DNA of 64,000 nucleotides from Candidatus Paralachnospira caecorum (GCA_904379015.1 CAJFHG010000002.1:62001-126000); one strand, 5' to 3'. Positions 32,100 through 43,197 are shown, counted from the stretch's first letter. Notes: generated by a model not told the origin, from the sequence alone. Translations and numbers: made by a program.

Positions 32100-32996
32100 T
32101 CAGTTCTCCTTCAGGGCGATTCCGTATTCTGTCATGGCCTTTTTCAGCCGTTCCACATGCTCAGGCTCCATCGGCGACAGAGGTCCGCGCAGGGGGCCGC
32201 ATTCTTTTCCCATCAGATTCAGGGCCGTCTTCACCGGGATCGGATTGACCTCGCAGAACAGCGCGTCGATCAGCGGCAGCGCCTCCAGCTGCATTTTGGT
32301 GCTCTCGGCGGTTCTTCCCTCCAGATAATGCATGACCATGTCATGGGTCTGCCGGGGCGCCACATTGGAAAGCACAGAGATCACGCCGATGCCTCCCAGA
32401 GACAGGATCGGGACCACCTGATCGTCATTTCCGGAATAAATGTCGATGCAGCCGTCCGCCAGATGCGCCAGCTTCGCGATCTGGGAAATATTGCCGCAGG
32501 CCTCCTTGATGCCCACGATATTCGGCACATGCTTCGCCATATACACCGCGGTCTCCGGAAGAATATTGCATCCGGTGCGGGAAGGTACATTATAAAGAAT
32601 GATCGGCAGCTTCACAGATTCCGCCACCCTGGTAAAGTGGACGATCAGGCCCTTCTGAGTCGCTTTGTTGTAATAGGGCGTGACCAGAAGAAGCGCGTCC
32701 GCGCCGCGTTTTTCCGCCTCCACGGAAAGATAGACCGCCGTCTCCGTACAGTTGGAGCCGGTTCCCGCGATGACCGGGATTCTTCCGTTCACCACTTTAA
32801 CGGCATGCCCGATCACATCCAGATGCTCCTCATGGGTCAGCGTAGATGCCTCCCCGGTCGTTCCGCAGATGATGATACTGTCCGTGCCGCCGGCGATCTG
32901 CTCCTCCAGAAGCTCTGTCAGCTTCTCATAATTCACGCTTCCGTCTTCATGAAACGGCGTAACGATTGCCACACCTGCACCTTTGAAAATTGCCAT
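32100..32996 (-). CDS. dapA: 4-hydroxy-tetrahydrodipicolinate synthase
   Basis: IICGTTGEASTLTHEEH; YYNKATQKGLIVHF; start after GGAGG. Confidence 0.97.
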   Translation of the reverse strand: MAIFKGAGVAIVTPFHEDGSVNYEKLTELLEEQIAGGTDSIIICGTTGEASTLTHEEHLDVIGHAVKVVNGRIPVIAGTGSNCTETAVYLSVEAEKRGADALLLVTPYYNKATQKGLIVHFTRVAESVKLPIILYNVPSRTGCNILPETAVYMAKHVPNIVGIKEACGNISQIAKLAHLADGCIDIYSGNDDQVVPILSLGGIGVISVLSNVAPRQTHDMVMHYLEGRTAESTKMQLEALPLIDALFCEVNPIPVKTALNLMGKECGPLRGPLSPMEPEHVERLKKAMTEYGIALKEN

Positions 32997-33036
32997 TCTT
33001 GTTTCCTCCTTCACATTCATGGACGAAATAACACAA

Positions 33037-33066
33037 AATAGAGCTGACCGGAAAGTCAGCTCTTAA
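33037..33066 (-). terminator. Lysine riboswitch expression-platform terminator
   Basis: Minus AAGAGCTGACTTTCCGGTCAGCTCTATTTT. Confidence 0.8.
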
Positions 33067-33109
33067 AGACGCATCGCCAGCATGAAAACAGCCATGCCGA
33101 AAATACTTT

Positions 33110-33275
33110 AAGTAGCGCTCCATCCGGCTGGATGACAGTCATACAGCTCTTAACCATATGCCCAGGGGATCTCTATGCAGGCCAAGCCTCCCTTCGGCGT
33201 CTTTCCCTTTCTCCCGGTATCCTCTGTGCCTGTTCACATCCACCGGCCTACTGATGAAAAACGCGACCTCTACTT
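33110..33275 (-). promoter_or_regulatory. Lysine riboswitch (L-box) upstream of dapA
   Basis: Minus strand GUAGAGGUCGCG...GGGAAAGACGCCGAAGGGAGG...CUGGGCAUAUGGUUAAGAGCUG...GACUGUC...GGAGCGCUAC matches L-box conserved blocks and P1 closure. Confidence 0.92.
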
Positions 33276-33301
33276 TGGTTATTCAGTTAACAGTTTATGC
33301 C

Positions 33302-33330
33302 ATCATAACACCAACAGCTCCGATTGTCAA
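33302..33330 (-). promoter_or_regulatory. Promoter of the L-box/dapA transcript
   Basis: TTGACA-17-TATGAT on minus strand. Confidence 0.75.
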
Positions 33331-33354
33331 CCTGCGGCAGACAGGAACCGGGGA

Positions 33355-33864
33355 TTATTCCGCGTCTGTCTCCGGATTCTTGATATCCCTGGAGTCGATC
33401 CGGGTCACTCTGTCCACACAGCTGTTCAGCTCCTCCGGAAATACGATCCCGGTCATGATCACATCCACATCCTCATCTTTCGCCTCCAGAAGGCGCGCGA
33501 TATCTGCCGCTTCAATAATACCGCAGTCCACAAGCCCCAGGATCTCATCCAGGATCAGTACGTCACAGTCCCGGGTAGAAAGCACCTTTTTCGCGAAATT
33601 CACCCCGTTTCGCATGTTGGACGCCTCTTCCTTTTTCTCTTCTTCTGAAAGCCGGCAGAAAGGCTTTTCCGATTTTTCAAAAGAAAACACCTTGATTTCC
33701 GGTTCCAGCCGCCTGCTCATCTCGCTTTCCTCATTTTTCCCTTTCAGGAACTGGATGATCACAATATTCTGATTGCTGCCGGCTGCTTTCACCGCCAGTC
33801 CTATGGCACAGGCGCTCTTTCCGCTTCCTTCTCCGCATAGGACCTGAACAATTCCTTTTTTCAT
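33355..33864 (-). CDS. CobO/BtuR-like corrinoid adenosyltransferase homologue
   Basis: VQVLCGEGSGKSACAIGLAVKAAG P-loop, VIIQFLKG, CDVLILDEILGLVDCG. Confidence 0.85.
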   Translation of the reverse strand: MKKGIVQVLCGEGSGKSACAIGLAVKAAGSNQNIVIIQFLKGKNEESEMSRRLEPEIKVFSFEKSEKPFCRLSEEEKKEEASNMRNGVNFAKKVLSTRDCDVLILDEILGLVDCGIIEAADIARLLEAKDEDVDVIMTGIVFPEELNSCVDRVTRIDSRDIKNPETDAE

Positions 33865-33989
33865 GGTTCCCCTCCAGGCTCCACATTCGTATTTTTCATA
33901 ATTCTACCACTGTTTACAGGATAATGCAACTTTATTCGTAATTATATGGCATCAGCTTGATTTTTCTGATTATTCATCCGCACAGTGTT

Positions 33990-34616
33990 TTACTCGATCC
34001 ATTCCAGCTTGCTTACGGATACCTCATATGCCACACGCTTTTCACTTTCCGTATCGCTCAACCGCTTTACATACTCTCTGCTCTGAACCCGTCCCCACAC
34101 GCAGATCCGGCTTCCCACCTCAAATCCGGAAGCGTATCTGGCATTTCTTCCCCACGCGATGCAGGGAATATAATCGGATTTCCCGTAAGGGCGGTTCACA
34201 GCCACCAAAAGATCCGCGATCTCGCGTCCCAGGGGCGTCTTTCTGTAGACCGGCGTCTTGCATATGTAACCGTCAAGAAAAATCTGATTGGTCTTGGTGT
34301 AATCGCTGAATTCCTCCAGGAACGCGATCTCCCGCACAAATACGGACAGAACCAGGCGGTTCTTCGTTCCTTCGTGCCGGTTGTAGGAACGGAACTGTCC
34401 GGAAGCCTCCACGATCATCCCTGTGTAATCTCCTGTGATGTCGATCAGCCGTTCCGATATGAGAAGAGGAATGATATCTGTCTGATCACTCAGACGGTTG
34501 ATCGAGACCTCCGTCAGATAAAACCCTTCTCCGAATACTTCGTGACTGAAGGTAAAACCTGATATGATTTCCCCGATTACGGTTACTTTGTTGTTCTCCA
34601 TGATTTTCTCTGGCAT
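33990..34616 (-). CDS. Single-stranded DNA-binding (OB-fold) family protein
   Basis: NKVTVIGEIISGFTFSHEV...RNARYASGFEVGSRICVWGRVQSREYVK. Confidence 0.75.
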   Translation of the reverse strand: MPEKIMENNKVTVIGEIISGFTFSHEVFGEGFYLTEVSINRLSDQTDIIPLLISERLIDITGDYTGMIVEASGQFRSYNRHEGTKNRLVLSVFVREIAFLEEFSDYTKTNQIFLDGYICKTPVYRKTPLGREIADLLVAVNRPYGKSDYIPCIAWGRNARYASGFEVGSRICVWGRVQSREYVKRLSDTESEKRVAYEVSVSKLEWIE

Positions 34617-34844
34617 TCGTATTTCTCCTTTCAAATCTGCTTCGTCCTTTTAAGACGCCCATCGTTTGGGCTATTATTATGTGTATTCCTCCCTTTCCGG
34701 TTTTATACATAAATTTTTAAATTTTTCTTCATTTACTTTTATCACGGGGTATACTACAATATAGGTTAGCGTCCTGTTACAAATTTGATCAGTTCAGTCT
34801 GCTGCCGCGGACGCGGAAAACAGGGCGGCGGACAAGGAGACATC

Positions 34845-35801
34845 ATGACTTCTGTAGATATCATTGTTCCCTGTTATAACGAAGAGGAAGTCGTCGAAAC
34901 TTTTTACCGCGTTACCGATGGAGTCGTGGCTTCCATGACAGGATATCAGTTTACTTACATTTTTGTGGATGACGGCAGCAGCGACGCCACCCTTTCTAAA
35001 TTGTACGGACTGGCGAAGGCACATCCCAACGTCCGTTATCTTTCTTTTTCCAGAAATTTCGGAAAAGAAGCCGCCATGTACGCGGGTCTGAAAAATTCCT
35101 CCGGTGATCTGGTGATCATCATGGACGCCGACCTGCAGCATCCGCCGGCCATGATCCCCGCAATGATGAAGGGAATCGAGGAGGGCTATGACTGTTCCGC
35201 CGCGAGGCGCACCTCCCGTCAGGGAGAATCCCGCATCCGCAGCGCTTTTTCCAGTCTTTTTTATAAAATAAGCAACCGGATGTCCGACGTGAAGATGCCC
35301 CAGGCAGCCGTCGACTTCCGCATCATGACCCGGCAGATGGTGGATTCCATCCTGGAACTCTCCGAGGTGGAACGCTTTTCCAAAGGGATCTTCGCCTGGG
35401 TCGGATATAAGACCAAATGGTACCCCTATGAAAACGTGGAGCGCACTCTGGGCACAACCAAATGGAGCTTCCGCGGTCTCTTCAAATACGCTGTTGACGG
35501 GATCACGTCCTTTTCCATCGCTCCTCTGAGACTCGTTTCCGGCATGGGATTTCTCATATCCTGCATCGCGTTTATTTATATCATCATCACGCTGATCCAG
35601 ACGCTGATCTTCGGGATCGACGTGCCCGGCTATGTGACGACCCTGTGCGCCGTCCTGTTCCTGGGAGGCATCATCGAGCTTTCCATCGGCATCCTGGGCG
35701 AATACATCGCCCACATATATATGGAAGCCAAGGACCGGCCCATCTATATCATAAAAGAAAGCAATCTTGATCATAAGAAAGGCAGTTCACAGCATGACTA
35801 A
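34845..35801 (+). CDS. GT2-family glycosyltransferase (CsbB/DPM1-like), two C-terminal TM helices
   Basis: VDIIVPCYNEEEVVETFYRV; IMDADLQHPPAMIP; C-terminal hydrophobic segments; ATG after AAGGAGA. Confidence 0.92.
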   Translation: MTSVDIIVPCYNEEEVVETFYRVTDGVVASMTGYQFTYIFVDDGSSDATLSKLYGLAKAHPNVRYLSFSRNFGKEAAMYAGLKNSSGDLVIIMDADLQHPPAMIPAMMKGIEEGYDCSAARRTSRQGESRIRSAFSSLFYKISNRMSDVKMPQAAVDFRIMTRQMVDSILELSEVERFSKGIFAWVGYKTKWYPYENVERTLGTTKWSFRGLFKYAVDGITSFSIAPLRLVSGMGFLISCIAFIYIIITLIQTLIFGIDVPGYVTTLCAVLFLGGIIELSIGILGEYIAHIYMEAKDRPIYIIKESNLDHKKGSSQHD

Positions 35802-38496
35802 CACCAAACTCCGATTCAGAAGCCAAAACCGCCAAAAAACCACGATGCTGGAGAAAGCACCGTTTCTCCTGTCCTTTTTTCTCCCGGTCCTCATCATGCT
35901 GGGGATTTTTATCCAGAGACAGATTTTCCCCTTCGGCAGCAACAGCTTTCTGCGCACCGACATGTACCATCAGTACGCGCCCTTCATGAACGAATTCATG
36001 GAAAAGCTCAAAACCGGGGGAAGCCTCGCTTATTCCTGGAATATCGGCCTGGGCTCCAACTTTGTGGCCCTCTACGCCTATTATCTGGCCAGTCCGCTTA
36101 ACTGGCTGGCATTTTTTGTGCCCCAGAGTCTGATGATCGAATTTCTTTCCTACATGGTCATTCTGAAGATCGGTCTGTGCGGACTCACTTTCTGTTATTA
36201 TCTGAGCAGACACTTTAAAACAATGGATCTCGGTCTGTCCTTTTTTGCCGTATTCTATGCCCTGTCCGCCTACATGGCCGCCTACAGCTGGAACGTCATG
36301 TGGCTGGACTGCCTTGTGCTGACTCCGCTGATCCTGCTGGGGCTGGAAAAGCTGGTCAGAGAAAACAAATGCCTGCTCTACTGCATCTGCCTGGCATTGT
36401 CCATCATTTCCAATTATTATATCTCCATCATGATCTGCATCTTTCTGGTCCTGTACTTCATCGCGCTGATGATCATGGAGCGGGACCGCAGGGGAATGAT
36501 GAAAAAATGTCTGAATTTTGCGGTTTATTCCCTGCTGGCAGGGGGACTCGCCGCTTTTCTCCTGCTTCCGGTTCTTGCCGCGCTGTCCATGACCGCCTCC
36601 GGCGACATCAGCTTTCCCCAAACCCTCACCTCCTATTTTTCCTGCGTGGAAATGCTGGCGAGACATTTTGTCAATGTGGAAACTGAAATCGGCCTGGATC
36701 ACTGGCCCAATATTTACTGCGGTGTGGGCGTGCTGATCCTGCTGCCCCTTTATATGATGAACAGACGCATTCCCAGAAGAGAAAAGGCTGCCAAAGGCGT
36801 CCTTCTTCTGGTCATGCTTCTGGGATTTTCCCTGAACATCCCCAACTTCATCTGGCACGGCTTTCACTATCCCAACAGCCTGCCGGCCAGACAGTCTTTC
36901 CTGTATATCGCCCTGCTCCTGACCATGTGCTTTGAAGCCTACAAAAATATCAGGGCGAATACCGCCGCCCAGCTGGCGGGCAGCTTCTGGGGCGCCGTCA
37001 TTTTTATCTTTGCCTGCGAGCTGATGATCGACAACGGAACCATGGATTTCCGCAGCTATTATCTGACACTGCTCTTCGTGGGGATCTACGCGCTCCTTCT
37101 GTACTATTACAGAAACAGGAAAGCCTGGAAGCCGACTCTGGCAATCCTTGCCATCATGGTGATCGCCATTGAATCCAGCATGAACACAGCTGTAACCAGC
37201 GTCACCACCACCAGCCGCACCGCCTACCTGGAAAACCAGGATTCCTACCGGGCGCTGGCGGAATATATCGAACAGGAGGACAGCAGTCTGTTCCGCATCG
37301 AAAAGGATTCCCGGAAGACCAAAAACGACGGCGCTCTGGCCGGTTACCGGTCCGCCTCCCTGTTTTCCTCTACAGCCAACGCGAACCTGAGCAATTTTTA
37401 TAAAGAATTCGGACTGGAAGGAAATACCAACGCCTACAGCTTCACCGGCGCCACGCCGCTGACCTCGGCGCTCCTGGGCGTCAAATATACGCTGTCAACC
37501 GAGGAGCTGGACAGCGATCTGTACACACTCATCAAAGAGGACGGTAATGTCAGGCTGTATGAAAACCGCTATTCTTTATCCATTGGTTTTATGCTTCCCT
37601 CTGACATCGAGCTCCGCTGGGACTATCAGCTGAGCAACCCGGCCATGGTGATCAACTCCTTTGCCACCGCCGCCACCAACTGCGGCGACATTCTGGTTCC
37701 TCTGGGCAACGGAACTGCTTCCCCGGGCCAGTATACCTTTACGGTGACAGAAAGCGGCTACATCTATCTGGACGTGACCAATTCCTCCATTGAAGATGTG
37801 ACCGTCTCCATAAACGGCAAAACCAAAACCTTCTCCGATGTAAACCGGGGCTATCTGCTGGATATCGGAAAATGCGAGGCCGGAACCACCGTCACTCTGA
37901 CCACTGAACAGAATGAGCAGAGCTTCACTGCCAACGCTTACCGGCTGGATATCAGCCAGCTGAACAACTGCATCAACCGGCTGAACAGCCAGCCCTTTAT
38001 CACCGATTCCTATACAGATACCTCTGTGTCCGGACGGGTCAACGCTTCCGAGGACGGCCTTCTCTACATGTCCATTGCCTACGAAAATGGATGGACAGTA
38101 AAAGTGGACGGAGAGGAAGTAACGCCGGTCCAGTTCGCCGATACCATGCTGGCAATCCCTCTGGCAGCCGGCTCCCACACCATTGAGCTGAGCTACGAAC
38201 CGGAAAGTCTGCGGACGGGGATTATCATCTCCCTCGTTTCTCTGATCCTGCTTGCCGGCCTTACTCTGCTGAAGCGCCGCGGCCGCAGACGGTATCCGGA
38301 CGGATCGGACACCACCCTTTTCGGAGGACCGGAGATGCCGTCCCCCACTGCCCGGCCGGCACCGGGCCCTTTCCTGCAAAGCGCCGGAGAACGGCTCCGG
38401 AGCAGCGGGCCCCCGGATCCGCAGAACTCAGAACAAGAAGAACCGGATACACTGCCTGAAGATAAAAAAGATGAGAAAGAGAGGAAGATACCATGA
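35794..38496 (+). CDS. YfhO-family polytopic membrane protein
   Basis: About 900 aa with many TM helices; [50 protein letters not shown] is YfhO-like. Confidence 0.9.
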   Translation: MTNTKLRFRSQNRQKTTMLEKAPFLLSFFLPVLIMLGIFIQRQIFPFGSNSFLRTDMYHQYAPFMNEFMEKLKTGGSLAYSWNIGLGSNFVALYAYYLASPLNWLAFFVPQSLMIEFLSYMVILKIGLCGLTFCYYLSRHFKTMDLGLSFFAVFYALSAYMAAYSWNVMWLDCLVLTPLILLGLEKLVRENKCLLYCICLALSIISNYYISIMICIFLVLYFIALMIMERDRRGMMKKCLNFAVYSLLAGGLAAFLLLPVLAALSMTASGDISFPQTLTSYFSCVEMLARHFVNVETEIGLDHWPNIYCGVGVLILLPLYMMNRRIPRREKAAKGVLLLVMLLGFSLNIPNFIWHGFHYPNSLPARQSFLYIALLLTMCFEAYKNIRANTAAQLAGSFWGAVIFIFACELMIDNGTMDFRSYYLTLLFVGIYALLLYYYRNRKAWKPTLAILAIMVIAIESSMNTAVTSVTTTSRTAYLENQDSYRALAEYIEQEDSSLFRIEKDSRKTKNDGALAGYRSASLFSSTANANLSNFYKEFGLEGNTNAYSFTGATPLTSALLGVKYTLSTEELDSDLYTLIKEDGNVRLYENRYSLSIGFMLPSDIELRWDYQLSNPAMVINSFATAATNCGDILVPLGNGTASPGQYTFTVTESGYIYLDVTNSSIEDVTVSINGKTKTFSDVNRGYLLDIGKCEAGTTVTLTTEQNEQSFTANAYRLDISQLNNCINRLNSQPFITDSYTDTSVSGRVNASEDGLLYMSIAYENGWTVKVDGEEVTPVQFADTMLAIPLAAGSHTIELSYEPESLRTGIIISLVSLILLAGLTLLKRRGRRRYPDGSDTTLFGGPEMPSPTARPAPGPFLQSAGERLRSSGPPDPQNSEQEEPDTLPEDKKDEKERKIP

Positions 38497-39869
38497 AATT
38501 ATGGGGAGGACGCTTCACCAAAGAAGAAAATGAACTGGTCAACCGCTTCAATGCATCCATTTCCTTTGACCAGAGATTCTATAAGCAGGACATTCAGGGC
38601 AGCATCGCCCATGTGACCATGCTGGCCAAACAGCAGATTCTCACTGACCAGGAAAAAGATCAGATTGTCGCCGGACTCACCGGTATCCTGACAGATCTGG
38701 AAAACGGGTCCCTGCAGATCGATCCCGGCGCCGAAGATATCCACAGTTTTGTGGAGGCTGCCCTGATTGAACGGATCGGCGAGGTCGGAAAAAAACTCCA
38801 TACCGGCCGCAGCCGCAACGATCAGGTCGCCCTGGACATGAAACTGTATGTCCGCGATGAGATTGACGAAATGGCTGCCCTGCTGAAAGCGCTTCTGGAA
38901 ACCATTTTAAAGATCATGAAGGAAAATCTTGAAACTTATATGCCCGGCTTCACCCATCTTCAGAAAGCGCAGCCTGTCACGGTGGCGCATCATTTCGGCG
39001 CTTATTTTGAAATGTTCCTGAGGGACTGCGGCCGGCTTTCGGACATCAAAAAGCGGATGAACACCTGCCCTCTGGGCGCCGGAGCCCTGGCCGGAACCAC
39101 CTATCCCCTCGACCGGGAATACACGGCTTCTCTGCTCAGCTTTGACTGCGCCACCAGAAACAGCATGGATTCCGTATCCGACAGAGATTATCTCATTGAG
39201 CTCGCCTCCGCCATGGCGACCATCATGATGCATCTGAGCCGGTTTTCCGAAGAGATCATCATCTGGAATTCCAACGAATATCAGTTTATTGAACTGGACG
39301 ACGCCTACAGCACCGGCAGCAGCATCATGCCCCAGAAAAAGAATCCCGATATCGCCGAGCTGGTCCGGGGAAAAACAGGACGCGTATACGGCGCTCTCAC
39401 GTCTATCCTGACGACCATGAAGGGGATTCCTCTGGCCTACAATAAAGACATGCAGGAAGACAAGGAGCTCCTCTTTGACGCCATCGACACTACCAAAGGC
39501 TGCATCCAGCTGTTCACCGGCATGATCTCCACCATGAAATTCAATGCCGAAATCATGAAAAAGAGCGCCATGAACGGCTTTACCAACGCCACAGACGCGG
39601 CCGATTATCTGGTCAAGCACGGAGTTCCCTTCCGCGACGCCCACGGCATTGTAGGAAAGCTGGTCCTCTATTGTCTGGACAAGGGCATTTCCCTGGACGA
39701 TATGAGCCTCGATGAATTCCGGTCCATCAGTCCCGTTTTTGAAGAGGATATTTATGAGGCGATCAGCCTGAAGACCTGTGTGGAAAAGCGGACGACGCTG
39801 GGTGCTCCCGGCCCTTCTGTCATGAAGCAGGTCACAGAAGAATATGAAGCGCTGCTGAACAACATGTGA
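38493..39869 (+). CDS. argH: Argininosuccinate lyase
   Basis: [49 protein letters not shown]. Confidence 0.98.
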   Translation: MKLWGGRFTKEENELVNRFNASISFDQRFYKQDIQGSIAHVTMLAKQQILTDQEKDQIVAGLTGILTDLENGSLQIDPGAEDIHSFVEAALIERIGEVGKKLHTGRSRNDQVALDMKLYVRDEIDEMAALLKALLETILKIMKENLETYMPGFTHLQKAQPVTVAHHFGAYFEMFLRDCGRLSDIKKRMNTCPLGAGALAGTTYPLDREYTASLLSFDCATRNSMDSVSDRDYLIELASAMATIMMHLSRFSEEIIIWNSNEYQFIELDDAYSTGSSIMPQKKNPDIAELVRGKTGRVYGALTSILTTMKGIPLAYNKDMQEDKELLFDAIDTTKGCIQLFTGMISTMKFNAEIMKKSAMNGFTNATDAADYLVKHGVPFRDAHGIVGKLVLYCLDKGISLDDMSLDEFRSISPVFEEDIYEAISLKTCVEKRTTLGAPGPSVMKQVTEEYEALLNNM

Positions 39870-39923
39870 TGATATCATGATGTGATCATCTGCAGCAAAA
39901 TTCTGATCTGCTGAAAAGCATTC

Positions 39924-39966
39924 CCGGGAGAGAGGTGCCTTCCGTCACCCTCTCCCGGTTTTTTTC
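39924..39966 (+). terminator. argH terminator overlapping the 3-prime end of the convergent CDS
   Basis: CCGGGAGAGAGGTGCCTTCCGTCACCCTCTCCCGGTTTTTTT. Confidence 0.85.
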
Positions 39967-42900
39967 AGCCGTTTTCTTCTGCGGATCACGAAGGCCGCGG
40001 CCGCGCCCGCAGATGCCGAAGCTCCCAGAAGACACAGGACCGGCACTGCCGGACTCTTCATCAGCTGCACCAGGATGCTGGAGCTGACCAGGATTTCCAT
40101 CTGAAGTTCCTCCATCTGATTTCCGGCCCTGTCTCCGGCCGACACGCTGATCTGCTGCCAGCCGCCGCTCTCCTTCACGGCAAGCTCCAGGCTTCCGCCC
40201 CGCTCCCCGAGTTCTTCCGCCAGAAGGGCTCCTTCATAGACCCTCTCCTCCTCTCCGACGCATACCTTCAGCCACTCCAGCGCCATATTTTCCTGCACCG
40301 TCAGAATCACGCGCTGCTCGCCGGTCCTGTAGCGCCCGCCGCTTTGCGCGCCTGTGATCAGCGCCTCCGGCGCCGTTCTGTCCACTGAGAAGGTGACGGC
40401 GGTCTCCCGCCCCGGCTCCTTGGCCGAACTGTTTCCCATTTTGTTTCCCGCCGCGTCCTCCGACACAAGGAGGAGCTCGTAGGTTCCTTCCTCCTGAAAA
40501 TTCTCCCTTCCGACACGGTACTCCCAGGCCTGCCAGGAGTCTCCGTTCTCCGTTTTCCGGCTTCTCACAAAGTCCTCCTGCTCCCGCAGCACGCGCATCT
40601 CTCCGTCATGAAACAGTGTCAGGCTGTAAGTATCCACCGCATCCACGTTGTACTCCTCCAGGACCACCTCCTGTCCCTCCCTCAGATAAGGATGGGATCC
40701 ATCCTCCGGGAAAAGCCACCGCGCCGTTTCTTCCGCGGCCAGATAGACCGAACCATAGCGGTTGACAGAGAACAGGAGCTGCCGTTCTTCAAAATTGCCT
40801 GCCAGGTCTCCGGCCCACACGCGAAGGCAATACATCCCGTCCGTTTCCGGCCCATAGGAAAAATCATCCGCCAGAAACTCCCGTTCTCCGGCAGAGCTCC
40901 GCTCTTCCATCCCCTGTTCCGCGCGTTCCCACTGTCCCGCCTCCGCTTTTAAAAGCTCTGCCCCGCAGTTCTCCTGCCTGAGCCGCAGATCCTGACAGAG
41001 GATCCGGACAGATACCTGACCTCTGTTGGCGGAGCCGTCCTCCACACCCCGGATCTGAATCCGCGGAGCCGTCTGATCGATCACAAAACGGGTGTGAAAG
41101 GACCTCTCCAGACTGTTTCCCGCCAGATCCGTTATTTCCAGAGACCATTCATAGGCGCCGTCCTGATCAAACCGGATCCTGGCCCTGTGGGTGTCTCCGT
41201 TTCCGGAAAATTCCTCCTGCATGCTCCGGATCTGTCTCACGCCCTCCGCATCCCCTGTTACGGCAACGGTCCCGCTGACTCCCGCCCCGTGAAAATTACG
41301 CTCCTTCACTGTGATCCCGGCCGTTCTCGCGGTCCTGTAAAAACTCCCGGTTCCCGCCTCCGCCTCCTCAAAGGTGATCTCCACCCGGGGCGGCGTTGTG
41401 TCAACAACAAACTGCACCTCCTCCGTCCCGCTCCGGCGGCCTGCCAGGTCCTCGCAGGCCGCGGAAAACCGGTAGCTGCTGTCATCCCGGAAGAAAACCG
41501 TGCAGCGGTGCAGCGTCCCCTCATGCGTCCACTGGCTGATCTCCGGCATGGCGCCCTCTGTACTGTCAATATGAAATTCCACCTGTTCCTCTGAAAAATG
41601 CTTTTCCCGGATCTCCACCCGTGCGGTCCTGGCCGCGCTGTAATAAAATCCGTTGACAGGAGCGTCCTGATCAAACCGGATCTGAATGTCCGGAGCCGTC
41701 CCGTCAATGGAAAACACACTGGAGGCCTGCGAGCTGTTTCCCGCGAAATCCTCAGCCCGGACTGTCAATGTCACCGTCTCCTCACCGTCCAATTCACCGG
41801 GCAGTTCCAGACTGCCCTGCCAGACCTCCTCCGCCGCTCCCTCTTCCATGTCAAACAGTGTTCCTTCCCGGACCGTTCCGCCGTCTGTCTCCATGCGCCA
41901 GTCTGCCCGCCGGAGGCCCGAATGAATGCCGCTGTCACTGTCCTCCCTGATCAGGATCTCCGCCGCCACATCTCCCCGATATACCATTCTGTCGGCGTCC
42001 TTTTCCCCCTGGATCTGAATCCGGACAGAGGGCCCTGACTGCTCCAGCACCAGACCGTCAGAATTAAAATACGCGCATAGTCCGGCATAATTGACCACTT
42101 TCAGGTAGACTACGCTCCGGGAATCCGGCTCCAGCAGCAGAGAATTTCCCGTTTTCCACACCGATTCGCCGAGGCCATCCAGCTCCTCCGCGCTCAATGC
42201 CCGGTCCAGACAGCAGTAGCGCAGCGGTTCGACCGGAGAGACACTGTCGCTTCCCTCCAGGATCACCGGCTCCGCCTCCATGGAAAATTTTCCGAATGTC
42301 ACATGGTCAAGGAGCGACTGCCAGGATTCTCCCATGGCGGTAATGCTTCCATGGTCCGGCGGAGTGGTATCCACCGTAAAGGCGGCTGTCGTCCGGCTTT
42401 CGCCGGAAAGGGGACGGCCCGCCGGGTCTTCATAGGAGACCTGAAGGCTCCAGGCCGCGTCTCCCCCGCAGAAGACCGCGCCCTTATACCAGTCCTCGCC
42501 CTTCTCCGGCGCCTGGCTCCATAGAACGGATTCCGGCTCCGGCGCCTGATCTCCGGACGACAGCAAAACCTCCGGCAGCTGTTCTCCTCTTTCCGGAGAA
42601 AAATTTTTCTCCTTCAGATACAGCCAGACCGTCACCGGACTGCTGTAATATCCGTCCCTCGCCCGCGGTTCCTTTTCCGGCAGGCTGATCTCAAAAACAG
42701 GTGCGGTGCGGTCGACGACCAGCCTTCCTCCCTCCTCAAGGACCATCCCGTTCCCCGCCAGATCGCTGCAGCTGATATCCTGCAGCGCATAGTCTCCTTC
42801 CCCGGCGAACCGGAACCGGACAGAACAGCTCCCGTCCTGGTTCTCCTCCCAGCCTGTGAGTTCAATCTCCTTTTCCGGCAGTTCCGAGGCTCCGGTCCAC

Positions 42901-43193
42901 CCTTCCTCCTCCGTAAATCCGATCTCCGCCTCCCAATCCGTTCCATCCCTCAGGGTAACAGCAAAACTGTTCCGGTCGAAATTTCTGTCGTGAACTGTGA
43001 TGACCGCGTCCGCCGTATCCTGAAAATATCCCTCTTCTCCCGCGCATACGCCTTCCAAAGCCACCGTAACAGCTTCTTCCCGGGCGAGAGCCGCCTGCGC
43101 GATCCCCGCCGTTCCCGCCGCGAAGGCCAGGGCCGCCAGGACCGCCGCGGTCAGGATCCATTCCGCCGCGCGCTTTCTGTTTCCATCCTTCAT
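39945..43193 (-). CDS. Large Ig-like-repeat surface protein, N-terminal signal/TM and C-terminal TM anchor
   Basis: Repeated D(T/R)TAPxIxIxFD...FYxxARTAxIxVxExxF units; C-terminal hydrophobic segment plus RRRKRLKK. Confidence 0.8.
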   Translation of the reverse strand: MKDGNRKRAAEWILTAAVLAALAFAAGTAGIAQAALAREEAVTVALEGVCAGEEGYFQDTADAVITVHDRNFDRNSFAVTLRDGTDWEAEIGFTEEEGWTGASELPEKEIELTGWEENQDGSCSVRFRFAGEGDYALQDISCSDLAGNGMVLEEGGRLVVDRTAPVFEISLPEKEPRARDGYYSSPVTVWLYLKEKNFSPERGEQLPEVLLSSGDQAPEPESVLWSQAPEKGEDWYKGAVFCGGDAAWSLQVSYEDPAGRPLSGESRTTAAFTVDTTPPDHGSITAMGESWQSLLDHVTFGKFSMEAEPVILEGSDSVSPVEPLRYCCLDRALSAEELDGLGESVWKTGNSLLLEPDSRSVVYLKVVNYAGLCAYFNSDGLVLEQSGPSVRIQIQGEKDADRMVYRGDVAAEILIREDSDSGIHSGLRRADWRMETDGGTVREGTLFDMEEGAAEEVWQGSLELPGELDGEETVTLTVRAEDFAGNSSQASSVFSIDGTAPDIQIRFDQDAPVNGFYYSAARTARVEIREKHFSEEQVEFHIDSTEGAMPEISQWTHEGTLHRCTVFFRDDSSYRFSAACEDLAGRRSGTEEVQFVVDTTPPRVEITFEEAEAGTGSFYRTARTAGITVKERNFHGAGVSGTVAVTGDAEGVRQIRSMQEEFSGNGDTHRARIRFDQDGAYEWSLEITDLAGNSLERSFHTRFVIDQTAPRIQIRGVEDGSANRGQVSVRILCQDLRLRQENCGAELLKAEAGQWERAEQGMEERSSAGEREFLADDFSYGPETDGMYCLRVWAGDLAGNFEERQLLFSVNRYGSVYLAAEETARWLFPEDGSHPYLREGQEVVLEEYNVDAVDTYSLTLFHDGEMRVLREQEDFVRSRKTENGDSWQAWEYRVGRENFQEEGTYELLLVSEDAAGNKMGNSSAKEPGRETAVTFSVDRTAPEALITGAQSGGRYRTGEQRVILTVQENMALEWLKVCVGEEERVYEGALLAEELGERGGSLELAVKESGGWQQISVSAGDRAGNQMEELQMEILVSSSILVQLMKSPAVPVLCLLGASASAGAAAAFVIRRRKRLKKTGRG

Positions 43194-43197
43194 TTTC

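Noticed and set aside
33037-33290. L-box leader as a novel RNA
   Set aside because: Conserved blocks and genomic context identify it as a known lysine riboswitch, so it is reported as known regulation rather than novelty.
35749-36867. 372-aa His/Gln-rich minus ORF within the YfhO gene
   Set aside because: Antisense shadow of a hydrophobic membrane protein; the composition is explained by the complement of Leu/Ile/Val codons.
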